Source: Pseudomonas sp. ML2-2023-3 | GTDB lineage: Bacteria; Pseudomonadota; Gammaproteobacteria; Pseudomonadales; Pseudomonadaceae | Direction of reading: 5' to 3' | Length of the DNA: 64,000 bases | Assembly: GCF_037055275.1 (NCBI RefSeq) | Contig: NZ_CP146343.1 | Span: 654,501 to 718,500, forward strand | Shown here: positions 32,884 through 45,749 of the stretch, in pieces | Layout of the letters: each line of letters begins with the position of its first letter | Numbering within the stretch: the stretch's first letter is position 1 | Position numbers and translations under genes: made by a program | The notes under the pieces: generated by a model | Databases searched by the model: none | Told to the model about the DNA's origin: nothing | What the model saw: only the letters and a program-made list of their open reading frames with translations

Positions 32884-33446
32884 GTCGTGCTACCTGGTTC
32901 GTCCACAACGGGCCGGAATGGCCCCCGTTTTAAGAGACCGGCGATTCTAGAGAAAGCAAGCCAATAGGTCAATTTCCAACCAGCGTTTACCGCTAAATAG
33001 ATGTTTGCCCTTTCGCACCTGTCTTGCACCTGCCAACTATAGAAATAAAAAAACGAAGTATTTAAAGCTCTTTTATAAAGCTTATTAAACTTAGGGAAGC
33101 GATCTTCTGTGGGTAACTAGCTTAAGGCCATATAAAACAAGGCGTACAGAAGATGACAACACTGTCGAGAAGCCGTGCTCCACCTGTGCTGCACCCTCGG
33201 ATAAGCTGTGCATGAAAGGGGCTTTTATCCACAGGCGACTTATGCACAGACTTTCGACCCCACTTGTGCAACGAGCTTAGGCCCGCTTATCCACAGAGCT
33301 TATGCACATACCATTTGTCGCTTTGTTCACAGTAAAAAGCCGGATCTCTCCTTATATGCACGTCACCTACATGTGGATAAGTGGGGCCACGGTCGCTACA
33401 ATGGCACCTGTTTTTGCCTCACCGGCTTTCAACTTAGGGGATATCC
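32884..33446. other. oriC: Replication origin oriC (rpmH-dnaA intergenic region)
   Basis: This is the canonical Pseudomonas origin. An AT-rich unwinding region (about 33037-33093) is followed by DnaA boxes: perfect at 33225-33233, 33287-33295 and 33372-33380 (reverse), and near matches TGTGGGTAA 33108-33116, TTATGCACA 33240-33248 and 33300-33308. The region also holds the divergent promoters of rpmH and dnaA. The arrangement and gene context make the call firm; exact boundaries are not determined. Confidence 0.93.
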
Positions 33447-34955
33447 GTGTCAGTGGAACTTTGGCAGCAGTGCGTGGAGCTTTTGCGCGATGAGCTGCCT
33501 GCCCAGCAATTCAACACCTGGATCCGTCCACTACAGGTCGAAGCCGAAGGCGACGAGTTGCGTGTGTATGCACCCAACCGATTCGTTCTCGACTGGGTCA
33601 ACGAAAAATACCTGAGCCGTTTGCTTGAACTGTTGAACGAGCACAGCAATGGCATGGCGCCTGCGTTGTCCTTGTTAATAGGCAGCAAACGCAGCTCGGC
33701 GCCTCGTGCTGCCCCTAATGCGCCATTGGCTGCAGCGGCCTCTCAGGCCCCGGCGCCCAGCGCACCTGTCAACACAGCAGCGGCACCCGCTCCTGCACCC
33801 GCGCCAAAACAGTCCGGGCATGCCAGCGAAGAACCTTCGCGGGCCAGCTTCGACCCAATGGCCGGTGCAAGCTCGCAGCAAGCGCCAGTGCGCGCCGAAC
33901 AGCGCACCGTCCAGGTCGAGGGTGCGCTCAAGCACACCAGCTACCTGAACCGAACCTTTACCTTCGAAAACTTCGTTGAGGGCAAGTCCAACCAACTGGC
34001 TCGCGCTGCGGCGTGGCAGGTGGCAGATAACCCCAAGCACGGTTACAACCCGCTCTTCCTTTATGGCGGCGTTGGTCTGGGTAAAACTCACTTGATGCAC
34101 GCGGTGGGCAACCACCTGCTAAAGAAGAACCCGAATGCCAAGGTCGTGTACCTGCATTCCGAGCGTTTTGTAGCCGACATGGTTAAAGCCTTGCAGCTCA
34201 ACGCCATCAACGAGTTCAAGCGCTTCTACCGTTCGGTAGACGCCTTGCTTATCGATGACATTCAATTCTTTGCGCGCAAGGAACGGTCCCAGGAAGAGTT
34301 CTTCCACACCTTCAACGCCCTGCTTGAAGGCGGTCAGCAAGTGATTCTGACCAGTGACCGTTACCCGAAAGAAATCGAAGGCCTTGAAGAGCGTCTCAAA
34401 TCACGCTTTGGCTGGGGTTTGACGGTTGCCGTCGAGCCGCCAGAGCTTGAGACCCGTGTTGCGATCCTGATGAAGAAGGCCGATCAGGCCAAGGTCGATC
34501 TGCCTCACGATGCCGCCTTCTTTATTGCCCAGCGCATTCGCTCCAACGTGCGTGAACTCGAAGGCGCGCTCAAGCGTGTTATCGCTCACTCGCACTTTAT
34601 GGGCCGCGACATCACCATCGAGCTGATCCGCGAATCCCTTAAAGACCTGCTGGCGCTGCAAGACAAACTCGTCTCTGTGGATAACATCCAGCGCACAGTG
34701 GCTGAGTACTACAAGATCAAAATTTCGGACTTGCTGTCCAAGCGCCGTTCGCGCTCGGTGGCGCGACCACGCCAGGTGGCGATGGCGTTGTCCAAAGAGC
34801 TGACCAACCACAGCCTGCCGGAGATCGGCGATGTGTTTGGCGGTCGCGATCACACCACGGTCTTGCACGCATGCCGCAAGATCAACGAACTCAAGGAATC
34901 CGACGCGGACATCCGTGAGGACTACAAGAACCTGCTGCGTACACTGACAACCTGA
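33447..34955 (+). CDS. dnaA: Chromosomal replication initiator DnaA
   Basis: A 502-residue AAA+ initiator. Domain I is about 1-80; domain II is an unusually Ala/Pro-rich linker (about 81-165); Walker A GGVGLGKT is at 207-214; the C-terminal DNA-binding domain has the signature [15 protein letters not shown] (about 465-479). Start is GTG at 33447 with AGGGG upstream. It binds the TTATCCACA boxes of oriC; one perfect box is also in its own coding sequence (34676-34684). First gene of dnaA-dnaN-recF-gyrB. Confidence 0.98.
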   Translation: MSVELWQQCVELLRDELPAQQFNTWIRPLQVEAEGDELRVYAPNRFVLDWVNEKYLSRLLELLNEHSNGMAPALSLLIGSKRSSAPRAAPNAPLAAAASQAPAPSAPVNTAAAPAPAPAPKQSGHASEEPSRASFDPMAGASSQQAPVRAEQRTVQVEGALKHTSYLNRTFTFENFVEGKSNQLARAAAWQVADNPKHGYNPLFLYGGVGLGKTHLMHAVGNHLLKKNPNAKVVYLHSERFVADMVKALQLNAINEFKRFYRSVDALLIDDIQFFARKERSQEEFFHTFNALLEGGQQVILTSDRYPKEIEGLEERLKSRFGWGLTVAVEPPELETRVAILMKKADQAKVDLPHDAAFFIAQRIRSNVRELEGALKRVIAHSHFMGRDITIELIRESLKDLLALQDKLVSVDNIQRTVAEYYKIKISDLLSKRRSRSVARPRQVAMALSKELTNHSLPEIGDVFGGRDHTTVLHACRKINELKESDADIREDYKNLLRTLTT

Positions 34956-34993
34956 TGACACCAGCGCAGCTTATTAAGGCAAGGGACTAGACC

Positions 34994-36097
34994 ATGCATT
35001 TCACCATTCAACGCGAAGCCCTGTTGAAACCCCTGCAACTGGTCGCAGGCGTCGTTGAACGCCGCCAGACCTTGCCGGTATTGTCCAACGTGCTGTTGGT
35101 TGTCGAAGGCCAGCAACTGTCGCTGACCGGTACCGACCTTGAAGTCGAACTGGTTGGTCGAGTGCAACTTGAAGAGCCGGCTGAGCCAGGCGAAATCACC
35201 GTGCCTGCGCGCAAGCTGATGGATATCTGCAAAAGCCTGCCCAACGACGCACTGATTGACATCAAACTCGATGACAACAAGCTGGTAGTCAAGGCAGGCC
35301 GTAGCCGCTTTACCTTGTCCACCCTGCCTGCCAACGACTTCCCGACGGTTGAAGAAGGCCCGGGCTCGCTGACGTGCAGCTTGCAGCAGAGCAAATTGCG
35401 TCGTCTGATCGAGCGCACCAGCTTTGCCATGGCGCAGCAGGACGTTCGTTACTACCTCAATGGCATGCTGCTGGAAGTATCGGCAGGCATCATCCGTGCT
35501 GTGGCAACCGACGGTCACCGTCTGGCCATGTGCTCGATGAAAGCCGACATCGGCCAGCCAGACCGTCATCAAGTGATCGTTCCGCGCAAGGGTATTCTTG
35601 AGTTGGCGCGCTTGCTGACTGAGCCGGACGGCGAAGTGAGCATCGTTCTGGGCGCACACCACATCCGTGCCACCACCGGCGAGTTCACCTTCACGTCCAA
35701 GCTGGTTGATGGCAAGTTCCCGGACTACGAGCGTGTGCTGCCTAAAGGTGGTGACAAGGTCGTTATCGGTGACCGTCAGGCATTGCGCGAAGCGTTCAGC
35801 CGTACCGCGATCCTGTCCAACGAGAAATATCGTGGCATCCGTCTGCAATTGGCCAATGGCCAGCTGAAAATCCAGGCGAACAACCCGGAGCAGGAAGAAG
35901 CGGAAGAAGAAGTGGGCGTTGAGTACAACGGCGGTTCACTGGAGATCGGCTTCAACGTGAGCTACCTGCTGGACGTGCTGGGGGTCATGACCACGGAACA
36001 AGTGCGTCTGATCCTGTCGGACTCCAACAGCAGCGCTCTGGTGCAAGAGTCGGACAACGACGACTCGGCCTACGTTGTTATGCCGATGCGCCTGTAA
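34994..36097 (+). CDS. dnaN: DNA polymerase III beta sliding clamp
   Basis: A 367-residue clamp made of three similar domains; it tethers DNA polymerase III to DNA. N-terminus MHFTIQREALLKPLQLVAG and C-terminus YVVMPMRL are the family's conserved ends. It starts 38 bp after dnaA. Confidence 0.98.
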   Translation: MHFTIQREALLKPLQLVAGVVERRQTLPVLSNVLLVVEGQQLSLTGTDLEVELVGRVQLEEPAEPGEITVPARKLMDICKSLPNDALIDIKLDDNKLVVKAGRSRFTLSTLPANDFPTVEEGPGSLTCSLQQSKLRRLIERTSFAMAQQDVRYYLNGMLLEVSAGIIRAVATDGHRLAMCSMKADIGQPDRHQVIVPRKGILELARLLTEPDGEVSIVLGAHHIRATTGEFTFTSKLVDGKFPDYERVLPKGGDKVVIGDRQALREAFSRTAILSNEKYRGIRLQLANGQLKIQANNPEQEEAEEEVGVEYNGGSLEIGFNVSYLLDVLGVMTTEQVRLILSDSNSSALVQESDNDDSAYVVMPMRL

Positions 36098-36117
36098 CCA
36101 TGCACAGCCCACGCTAG

Positions 36118-39644
<3,527 letters not shown>

Positions 39645-39659
39645 TGGTGTAGTGCAGTT

Positions 39660-39694
39660 AAAAAAGGCCAACGCTTAGCGTTGGCCTTTTTTTT
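39660..39694 (+). terminator. Intrinsic terminator of the dnaA-gyrB operon
   Basis: AAAGGCCAACGC and GCGTTGGCCTTT pair perfectly over 12 bp around a 3-base loop, with a continuing T-run to 39694, 18 bp after the gyrB stop. It may also serve the LysR gene on the other strand. Confidence 0.95.
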
Positions 39695-39707
39695 GGTAAA
39701 AAATCAC

Positions 39708-40595
39708 CTACGGCGCCAGCAAAACCCCCTGCTCTTCCTGGCACAGCTCCAGCAAAAAATCCCACACAACCCTCAGCCTTACGGACTTGTGCAGCTCACG
39801 GCGGGTGCTGATCCAGTAGCTGCGCTGGACCGACTCTTCGGGCAGTACGCGCACCAGTTCCGGGTCATGGCTGGCCATGTAGTTGGGCAGTACGGCGATG
39901 CCGAGCCCTGCTCTCGCCGCTTGCTGCTGGGCAATGACGCTGGTGCTGCGAAAGGTCACGGTCGGGGTACGGCAGAAGTTGTTGAGAAACAGCAGTTCCT
40001 GACTGAACAGCAAGTCGTCGACGTAGCCGATCCAGTAGTGATTGGCCAGGTCATCGCGGTTGTTCAAGGGCGGTGCCTTGTCGAGGTAAACGCGGCTGGC
40101 GTAGAGCGCCAGGCGGTAGTCGGTGAGTTTGCGAGTGATCAACAGGTCAGCGTTGGGGCGTTCCAGGTGGATGCTGATTTCAGCTTCGCGGTTGAGGATG
40201 CTGACAAAGCGCGGCACCGCCACCAGCTCCACTTCCAGCCCAGGGTAGCGTTCAAACAACCCGCGTAGTCGCGACGTGATGAACATGATCCCAATCCCTT
40301 CAGTGACCCCAAGCCGGATCTTGCCCATGGGAGCGATGGCCTGGGTGATTTCCTCTTGCGCCAGCAATGCGACGTTTTCCATGGCTTCAGCGTGTTTGAG
40401 CAATGCCTGGCCTGCGGGCGTCAGTTCGTAACCTTGTGCATGTTGCACGAACAGCGCAGCGCCGAGGTGCTGCTCGATGCTCTCGATATGCCGGGCGACA
40501 GTGCTGTGGGTTGTATTCAGGCGTTTGGCGGCGGCAAGCAAGCGACCACTGCGTTGCAGTTCCAGAAAGTATCGCAGGTCATTCCAGTCAAACAT
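39708..40595 (-). CDS. LysR-family transcriptional regulator
   Basis: A 295-residue regulator. The N-terminal winged helix-turn-helix (FLELQRSGRLLAAAKRLNTT, then HSTVARHIESIEQHLG) is at about 10-45, followed by the periplasmic-binding-protein-like effector domain. Start ATG 40595 has a G-rich ribosome-binding site. It is divergent from the GMC oxidoreductase gene across 130 bp, the usual layout for a LysR regulator and its target. The inducer is unknown; it probably controls the oxidoreductase-transporter pair. Confidence 0.88.
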   Translation of the reverse strand: MFDWNDLRYFLELQRSGRLLAAAKRLNTTHSTVARHIESIEQHLGAALFVQHAQGYELTPAGQALLKHAEAMENVALLAQEEITQAIAPMGKIRLGVTEGIGIMFITSRLRGLFERYPGLEVELVAVPRFVSILNREAEISIHLERPNADLLITRKLTDYRLALYASRVYLDKAPPLNNRDDLANHYWIGYVDDLLFSQELLFLNNFCRTPTVTFRSTSVIAQQQAARAGLGIAVLPNYMASHDPELVRVLPEESVQRSYWISTRRELHKSVRLRVVWDFLLELCQEEQGVLLAP

Positions 40596-40725
40596 GTCAG
40601 CCCCCCAGCACGATTGATAATCAGCTGTGCAAAAACGCACAAGCCATGGGTGAAATCACGCGTTTCAAACTCGAAATTAATCAATAGGATGGTGTAGGAC
40701 AAGAACAATAAAGGCGAGGTGATCA

Positions 40726-42387
40726 ATGCCATCAGCCAGTAAGGTGTACGACTACATCATTGTGGGCGCCGGGCCTGCGGGTTCAGTGCTGGCGAATCGG
40801 CTGTCTGCCGATTCACGTCACAACGTGTTGCTGCTCGAAGCGGGTGGGCAAGATAACTACCCGTGGATCCATATTCCCGTCGGTTACCTGTATTGCATCG
40901 GCAACCCGCGCACCGACTGGTGCTTCAAAACCGAAGCGCAGGTCGGCTTGCAAGGTCGCAGCCTGAGCTATCCGCGGGGCAAGGTATTGGGCGGCAGCTC
41001 GTCGATCAACGGCATGATCTACATGCGCGGTCAGGCGGGCGATTACGACCGTTGGGCCGAGCAAGGCAATGCGGGCTGGGCCTGGAAAGACGTCCTGCCG
41101 CTATTCAAACGCAGCGAAAAACACTTTGCCGGCAACTCCGACCTGCATGGCGCTGATGGCGAATGGCGGGTTGAGCAGCAGCGTTATACCTGGCCGATTC
41201 TGGATGCCTTTCGCAACGCGGCCGCCGAAAGCGGAGTTGCCAGCGTTAGCGACTTCAACGGTGGCGACAACCAGGGCTGTGGATACTTTCAGGTCAACCA
41301 GCGATCCGGTGTGCGCTGGAATGCTTCCAAGGCTTTTTTGCGGCCAGTGCTCAAGCGTACGAACCTGACCGTGTTGACTGATGTTCAGGTCGATAAAGTG
41401 CTGCTTGAAAATGGCCGTGCGACGCAGGTCAGTGCCCGCTGGCAAGGCGCTGAGCATGTTTTCTCGGCCGGTCGCGAGATCATCTTGTGTGCGGGTTCGA
41501 TTGGCTCTCCTGGGATCTTGCAGCGCTCGGGTATTGGCCCCCGCCCCCTGCTGGAAAGCTTGGGGATAACCGTTCAACACGAATTGCCCGGTGTGGGTGG
41601 AAACCTGCAGGACCATCTGCAACTGCGCCTGATCTTCAAACTGACCAAAGCGCGCACCCTTAATCAGGTGGCCAACAGCCTGTGGGGCAAGATCGGCATG
41701 GGCCTGCGTTATGCCTACGACCGTAGCGGCCCATTGGCCATGGCACCCAGTCAGTTGGGTGCATTCGTAAAGTCCGATCCCGATCAACCCTCGGCCAACT
41801 TGCAGTACCACGTACAGCCGTTGTCCCTTGAGCGTTTTGGCGAGCCGCTGCACACCTTTCCCGCGTTCACGACGTCGGTGTGTAACTTGCGCCCAAAAAG
41901 CCGTGGTCGGGTCGATATCCGCTCTGCCAATCCGGATGACGCGCCGCTGATCGATCCCAATTACCTGAGCCATCCTGACGATTTGAAAGTCGCAGCGGAT
42001 GCGATTCGCCTGACCCGGCGCATCGTGTCCAGTGCGGCCTTGCAGGCGTTTACGCCAGAGGAGTACTTGCCTGGCAAGGACCTGAAAACCGAGCAAGAGC
42101 TGTATGAAGCTGCCGCCCGCATCGGGACGACCATTTTTCACCCTGTGGGCACCTGCCGCATGGGCCAGGACGCCGAGGCAGTGGTCGATGACCAGTTGTG
42201 CGTTCATGGCGTACCGGGGTTGAGGGTGGCAGACGCTTCAATCATGCCCAGCATCGTGTCGGGTAATACCTGTTCACCGACCTTGATGATTGGCGAAAAA
42301 GCCGCGCAGTTAATCCTGCAGGCGTCACTTGACTCACTGGAGCACGCAACTGAGGTCAATCGCGCGGTAGAAACACCGGTCGCTTGA
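40726..42387 (+). CDS. GMC-family oxidoreductase (choline/alcohol dehydrogenase-like)
   Basis: A 553-residue FAD enzyme. The dinucleotide fold begins VGAGPAGSVLANRL (about 13-26); the GMC signature RGKVLGGSSSINGMIYMRG is at about 84-102; the C-terminal HPVGTCRMG and SGNTCSPT segments carry the catalytic His and Asn of the family. It resembles choline and alcohol dehydrogenases of the BetA/AlkJ group, but the substrate cannot be read from sequence. It is followed 91 bp later by an MHS-type transporter that may import the substrate. Confidence 0.88.
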   Translation: MPSASKVYDYIIVGAGPAGSVLANRLSADSRHNVLLLEAGGQDNYPWIHIPVGYLYCIGNPRTDWCFKTEAQVGLQGRSLSYPRGKVLGGSSSINGMIYMRGQAGDYDRWAEQGNAGWAWKDVLPLFKRSEKHFAGNSDLHGADGEWRVEQQRYTWPILDAFRNAAAESGVASVSDFNGGDNQGCGYFQVNQRSGVRWNASKAFLRPVLKRTNLTVLTDVQVDKVLLENGRATQVSARWQGAEHVFSAGREIILCAGSIGSPGILQRSGIGPRPLLESLGITVQHELPGVGGNLQDHLQLRLIFKLTKARTLNQVANSLWGKIGMGLRYAYDRSGPLAMAPSQLGAFVKSDPDQPSANLQYHVQPLSLERFGEPLHTFPAFTTSVCNLRPKSRGRVDIRSANPDDAPLIDPNYLSHPDDLKVAADAIRLTRRIVSSAALQAFTPEEYLPGKDLKTEQELYEAAARIGTTIFHPVGTCRMGQDAEAVVDDQLCVHGVPGLRVADASIMPSIVSGNTCSPTLMIGEKAAQLILQASLDSLEHATEVNRAVETPVA

Positions 42388-42478
42388 GTGCGATCGTGGT
42401 TTCGGGCGCAGTCATCCGGAACCGGCAGTGGACAAAAACAATAATCACTGTGGCCCAACAGGGCTGAGGACATTGAAC

Positions 42479-44101
42479 ATGTCAGACGCAATTGCAGAAC
42501 AAGCAGCTCCCGCCAAGGGAACAACCGGTCGTGAAGAACGGAAAATCATTTTTGCGTCATCCCTCGGGACGGTTTTCGAGTGGTATGACTTTTTCTTGTA
42601 TGGCGCTTTGGCAACCGTGCTCAGCAAGCAGTTCTTTGCGGGTGTAAACGACACCACGGCGTTCATTTTTGCCTTGATGGCTTTTGCCGCAGGCTTTTTG
42701 GTCAGACCCTTCGGAGCACTGGTTTTTGGCCGGTTGGGTGACATGATCGGGCGCAAATACACCTTCCTCATGACCATCATTCTGATGGGCCTTTCGACCT
42801 TTGCTGTCGGTCTGTTGCCGACTTACGCCAGTATCGGCATTGCGGCCCCGATCATGCTCGTGGTGTTGCGCATGCTTCAAGGGCTGGCGCTGGGGGGTGA
42901 GTATGGCGGTGCGGCCACCTATGTTGCAGAGCACGCAGCTCCCGGCAAACGCGGCTTTAACACCAGCTGGATTCAATCCACCGCGACCCTGGGCTTGTTG
43001 CTGTCGCTGGTGGTTGTATTGAGCTGCCGTTACCTGACCGGTGATCAGTTTGAAGTATGGGGCTGGCGCCTGCCGTTCCTGCTGTCCATCGTGCTGCTGG
43101 GCATCTCGACCTGGATTCGCATGAGCATGCACGAATCGCCGGCTTTCGTGAAAATGAAAGCCGAAGGTAAGACCAGTAAATCGCCGATCCGCGAGTCGTT
43201 CGGTAAATGGGAAAACCTTAAAATTGTTCTGATTGCGCTGTTCGGCATCAACGCGGGCCAGGCGGTGACCTTCTATACCGCGCAGTTCTATGTGCTGTTC
43301 TTCCTCACGCAGATGCTCAGAATTGACCCGGCCCAGGCCAACATGTTGCTGATTATCAGCGTGATCATCGGTGCGCCGTTCTTTATCTTCTTCGGCTGGC
43401 TATCGGACAAGGTGGGGCGCAAGCCGATCCTGATGCTCGGCCTGTTGCTCGCCACCGTGTTGTACTTCCCGCTGTTCAAAGCATTGAGCCATTACGCCAA
43501 CCCGCAGATTGATACTGCCAGCCGTCAGTCACCGATTGTGGTGATGGCTGACCCGGCCACGTGCACCTTCCAGTTTGACCCGGTGGGCAAGGCTCGTTTT
43601 GACAGCCCGTGCGACAAGGTCAAAACCTTTCTGGTGAAACAGGGCTTGCCGTACACCTCGCAGTCAGTTGCAGCAGGCACCGAGGTTCAGGTGTCCGTGG
43701 GCGAGAAGAAAATCAGCGGTTTCGACGAAGCCGCCATGCGCGCTGCAGTCACTGAAGCGGGCTACCCGGCCAAGGCCGACCCAAGCTCGGTCAATCAGCC
43801 GATGGTCGTGCTGATCATGGTATTGCTGACCCTCATCGCCACCATGACCTATGGCCCGCTGGCGGCGGTGATGGTCGAGCTGTTCCCGACCCGCATCCGT
43901 TACACCTCCATGTCCCTGCCCTATCACATTGGCAATGGCTGGTTTGGTGGGTTCCTGCCAACGGTATCGTTTGCGCTGGTGGTCTTCACCGGGGATATCT
44001 TCTATGGCCTGTGGTATCCGGTGGTGATTACCGGGGTCAGCCTGGTGGTGGGCATGATCTTCCTCAAGGAAACCAGGAACGTGAACATCGACAAGGTCTA
44101 G
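42479..44101 (+). CDS. MHS-type MFS transporter (proline/shikimate/alpha-ketoglutarate permease-like)
   Basis: A 540-residue major facilitator. The N-terminal FEWYDFFLYG motif, the loop GRLGDMIGRKYTF and LGGEYGGAATYVAEHAP-like region are typical of the metabolite:H+ symporter subfamily. It has 12 predicted membrane segments and, unusually, a hydrophilic insert of about 100 residues in the second half (roughly 345-445) with two cysteines, probably periplasmic. Start ATG 42479 has GAGGA eight bases upstream. The substrate is unknown; operon context suggests the substrate of the adjacent GMC enzyme. Confidence 0.87.
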   Translation: MSDAIAEQAAPAKGTTGREERKIIFASSLGTVFEWYDFFLYGALATVLSKQFFAGVNDTTAFIFALMAFAAGFLVRPFGALVFGRLGDMIGRKYTFLMTIILMGLSTFAVGLLPTYASIGIAAPIMLVVLRMLQGLALGGEYGGAATYVAEHAAPGKRGFNTSWIQSTATLGLLLSLVVVLSCRYLTGDQFEVWGWRLPFLLSIVLLGISTWIRMSMHESPAFVKMKAEGKTSKSPIRESFGKWENLKIVLIALFGINAGQAVTFYTAQFYVLFFLTQMLRIDPAQANMLLIISVIIGAPFFIFFGWLSDKVGRKPILMLGLLLATVLYFPLFKALSHYANPQIDTASRQSPIVVMADPATCTFQFDPVGKARFDSPCDKVKTFLVKQGLPYTSQSVAAGTEVQVSVGEKKISGFDEAAMRAAVTEAGYPAKADPSSVNQPMVVLIMVLLTLIATMTYGPLAAVMVELFPTRIRYTSMSLPYHIGNGWFGGFLPTVSFALVVFTGDIFYGLWYPVVITGVSLVVGMIFLKETRNVNIDKV

Positions 44102-44103
44102 CC

Positions 44104-44163
44104 CATCGCGAGCAAGCCTGCTCCCACAGAGTTGTTCGGTGGGAGCGGGGCTTGTCCGCGATG
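44104..44163. repeat. REP doublet after the MHS transporter gene
   Basis: Imperfect inverted arms (44104-44128, 44139-44163) of the family GTGGGAGCGGGCTTGCTCGCGA, here with the heads facing each other across an 10-base centre. It starts 3 bp after the stop codon. Confidence 0.8.
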
Positions 44164-44194
44164 TCAACACGGCGGTCAGTCAGACTGTCAGACA

Positions 44195-44227
44195 CAAAAA
44201 AACCGGCTGGAATAAGCCGGTTTTTTT
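44195..44227. terminator. Intrinsic terminator
   Basis: AAAAACCGGCT and AGCCGGTTTTT form a perfect stem with loop GGAATA and a T7 run. It lies between the transporter gene and the convergent plsC gene and can serve either; the sequence between it and plsC (44228-44354) is AT-rich with a DnaA box at 44343-44351 and no gene. Confidence 0.92.
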
Positions 44228-44354
44228 ATGTTCCAAGAAAAACTTATGCACGGTTTTCGGTAAAAAGTCTGAAATCGAAATAACTATTTAAATCATCGAC
44301 TTACAGATGATTTTTGAAAAATATCAAAATCTTGTGCACACCTTATCCACAATT

Positions 44355-45128
44355 TTACTGACCCACGGCGGTGGTGATGGGTGCCGCCACTGGAGGCAGT
44401 GAACCCATGTCACGCTGAGCCTGTTCGTTCCAGGCTTGAACACGGTCGTTCAGCTCGGCAATCGCCCGTGGTCCAGTGCCGTTGGCGTACATCGGCTCAC
44501 CAATGACCAGCTCGATCGTACCGGGCTTTTTAGCCCAGCCGGTCTTTGGCCAGTACTTGCCAGCATTGTGGGCAATTGGCAGTACCGGCAACTCGGCGTT
44601 GACCGCCAGGGCCGTACCGCCACGGGAAAACTTGCCCACCTGGCCAAACGGGACGCGGGTCCCTTCCGGGAAGATCAGCACCCAAATATTGTCCTTGAGC
44701 AGCTCATCACCTTTTTTGGCGATGTGCTTGAGCGCCGCCTTCGGGTTGTCACGGTCGATGGCAATCGGACGCAGCATCGCCATCGCCCAGCCAAAGAACG
44801 GTACATACAGCAGCTCACGCTTGAGAACCTGGCTCAACGGCTGAAAGTAAGCCGAGAGGAAGAACGTCTCCCAGGTACTTTGGTGGTTGGCCAGAATCAC
44901 GCAAGGTCGTTGCGGGATGTTTTCAGCACCCGTCACGTTGACGTGAATGTTCAGAAACACTCGCGTCAGCCACAGCGCACAGCGGCACCAGTACACGTTG
45001 ATAAACCGATAACGCGCACGGAACGGCAAAAAGGGGGCGACAAAAAAGCTCAGCGAGCACCACAGCAGAGAGCTGGTGCCCAGCAGCAGGTAAAAGAAGA
45101 AGGTTCTGATGGCCTGCAGGATCGACAT
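44355..45128 (-). CDS. plsC: 1-acyl-sn-glycerol-3-phosphate acyltransferase
   Basis: A 257-residue membrane-bound acyltransferase making phosphatidic acid from lysophosphatidate. The catalytic NHQSTWE motif (HX4D/E type, near 81-87) and FPEGTR motif (near 154-159) are both present after an N-terminal hydrophobic segment. The start ATG 45128 (MSILQAIRTFF) matches the P. aeruginosa homologue next to gyrB (named lptA there); an ATG 13 codons upstream is possible. A DnaA box lies just after the stop. Confidence 0.92.
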   Translation of the reverse strand: MSILQAIRTFFFYLLLGTSSLLWCSLSFFVAPFLPFRARYRFINVYWCRCALWLTRVFLNIHVNVTGAENIPQRPCVILANHQSTWETFFLSAYFQPLSQVLKRELLYVPFFGWAMAMLRPIAIDRDNPKAALKHIAKKGDELLKDNIWVLIFPEGTRVPFGQVGKFSRGGTALAVNAELPVLPIAHNAGKYWPKTGWAKKPGTIELVIGEPMYANGTGPRAIAELNDRVQAWNEQAQRDMGSLPPVAAPITTAVGQ

Positions 45129-45205
45129 AGCGACTTTTACCGTTGCGGATAGAGCACGACTGAACAACCCGATCCACCGTGTGATGGGGCGTGTTCAAAC
45201 CTGCT

Positions 45206-45739
45206 CTATTTGTGGATAAGTTCTGCGGCAACTGCCGCCAGATCGTCAAATATTAGGGTATTAACCGGTAGAACTTTGGCCAAAGTTTGTAGGCCTTTTC
45301 CGGTTTTTACCAAAACGGGCTGAGAATCGACGGCTTGCGCAGCCTGCAAGTCACCCAAACTGTCACCGACAAACCAACATTGGGTCAAATCGGCGCCGTA
45401 ATGCGCGGCAATCGTCTGGAGCATGCCTGGTTTGGGCTTGCGGCAAGCGCAGCCCTCATCAGGACCATGGGGGCAATAAACGATCAGCCCGACCTCGCCA
45501 CCCTGCTGCGCCACCAACGCCCGTAAACGGGCGTGCATGGCGTCGAGTGTGGCGACATCGTAATAGCCGCGGGCAATGCCGGACTGGTTGGTCGCGATGG
45601 CGACGGTCCAGCCGGCTTTGCTCAACTGCGCAATGGCCTCGATCGCGCCGGGCAGTGGAATCCACTCCTCAACTGACTTGATGTAAGCGTCGGAGTCGAC
45701 ATTGATCACTCCGTCCCGATCGAGAATCAGCAGTTTCAA
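45206..45739 (-). CDS. gmhB: D-glycero-beta-D-manno-heptose 1,7-bisphosphate 7-phosphatase
   Basis: A 177-residue HAD-superfamily phosphatase in the ADP-heptose pathway for the LPS inner core. The nucleophile motif DRDGVIN is at residues 7-13, TNQSGIARG at 51-59, and the zinc-binding CPHGPDEGCACRKPKPG loop at about 91-107. Start is TTG 45739 with GAGGGG upstream, giving the family length. It follows glyS by 10 bp. A DnaA box lies near its 3' end (45211-45219). Confidence 0.92.
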   Translation of the reverse strand: MKLLILDRDGVINVDSDAYIKSVEEWIPLPGAIEAIAQLSKAGWTVAIATNQSGIARGYYDVATLDAMHARLRALVAQQGGEVGLIVYCPHGPDEGCACRKPKPGMLQTIAAHYGADLTQCWFVGDSLGDLQAAQAVDSQPVLVKTGKGLQTLAKVLPVNTLIFDDLAAVAAELIHK

Positions 45740-45749
45740 CGGTAACCCC

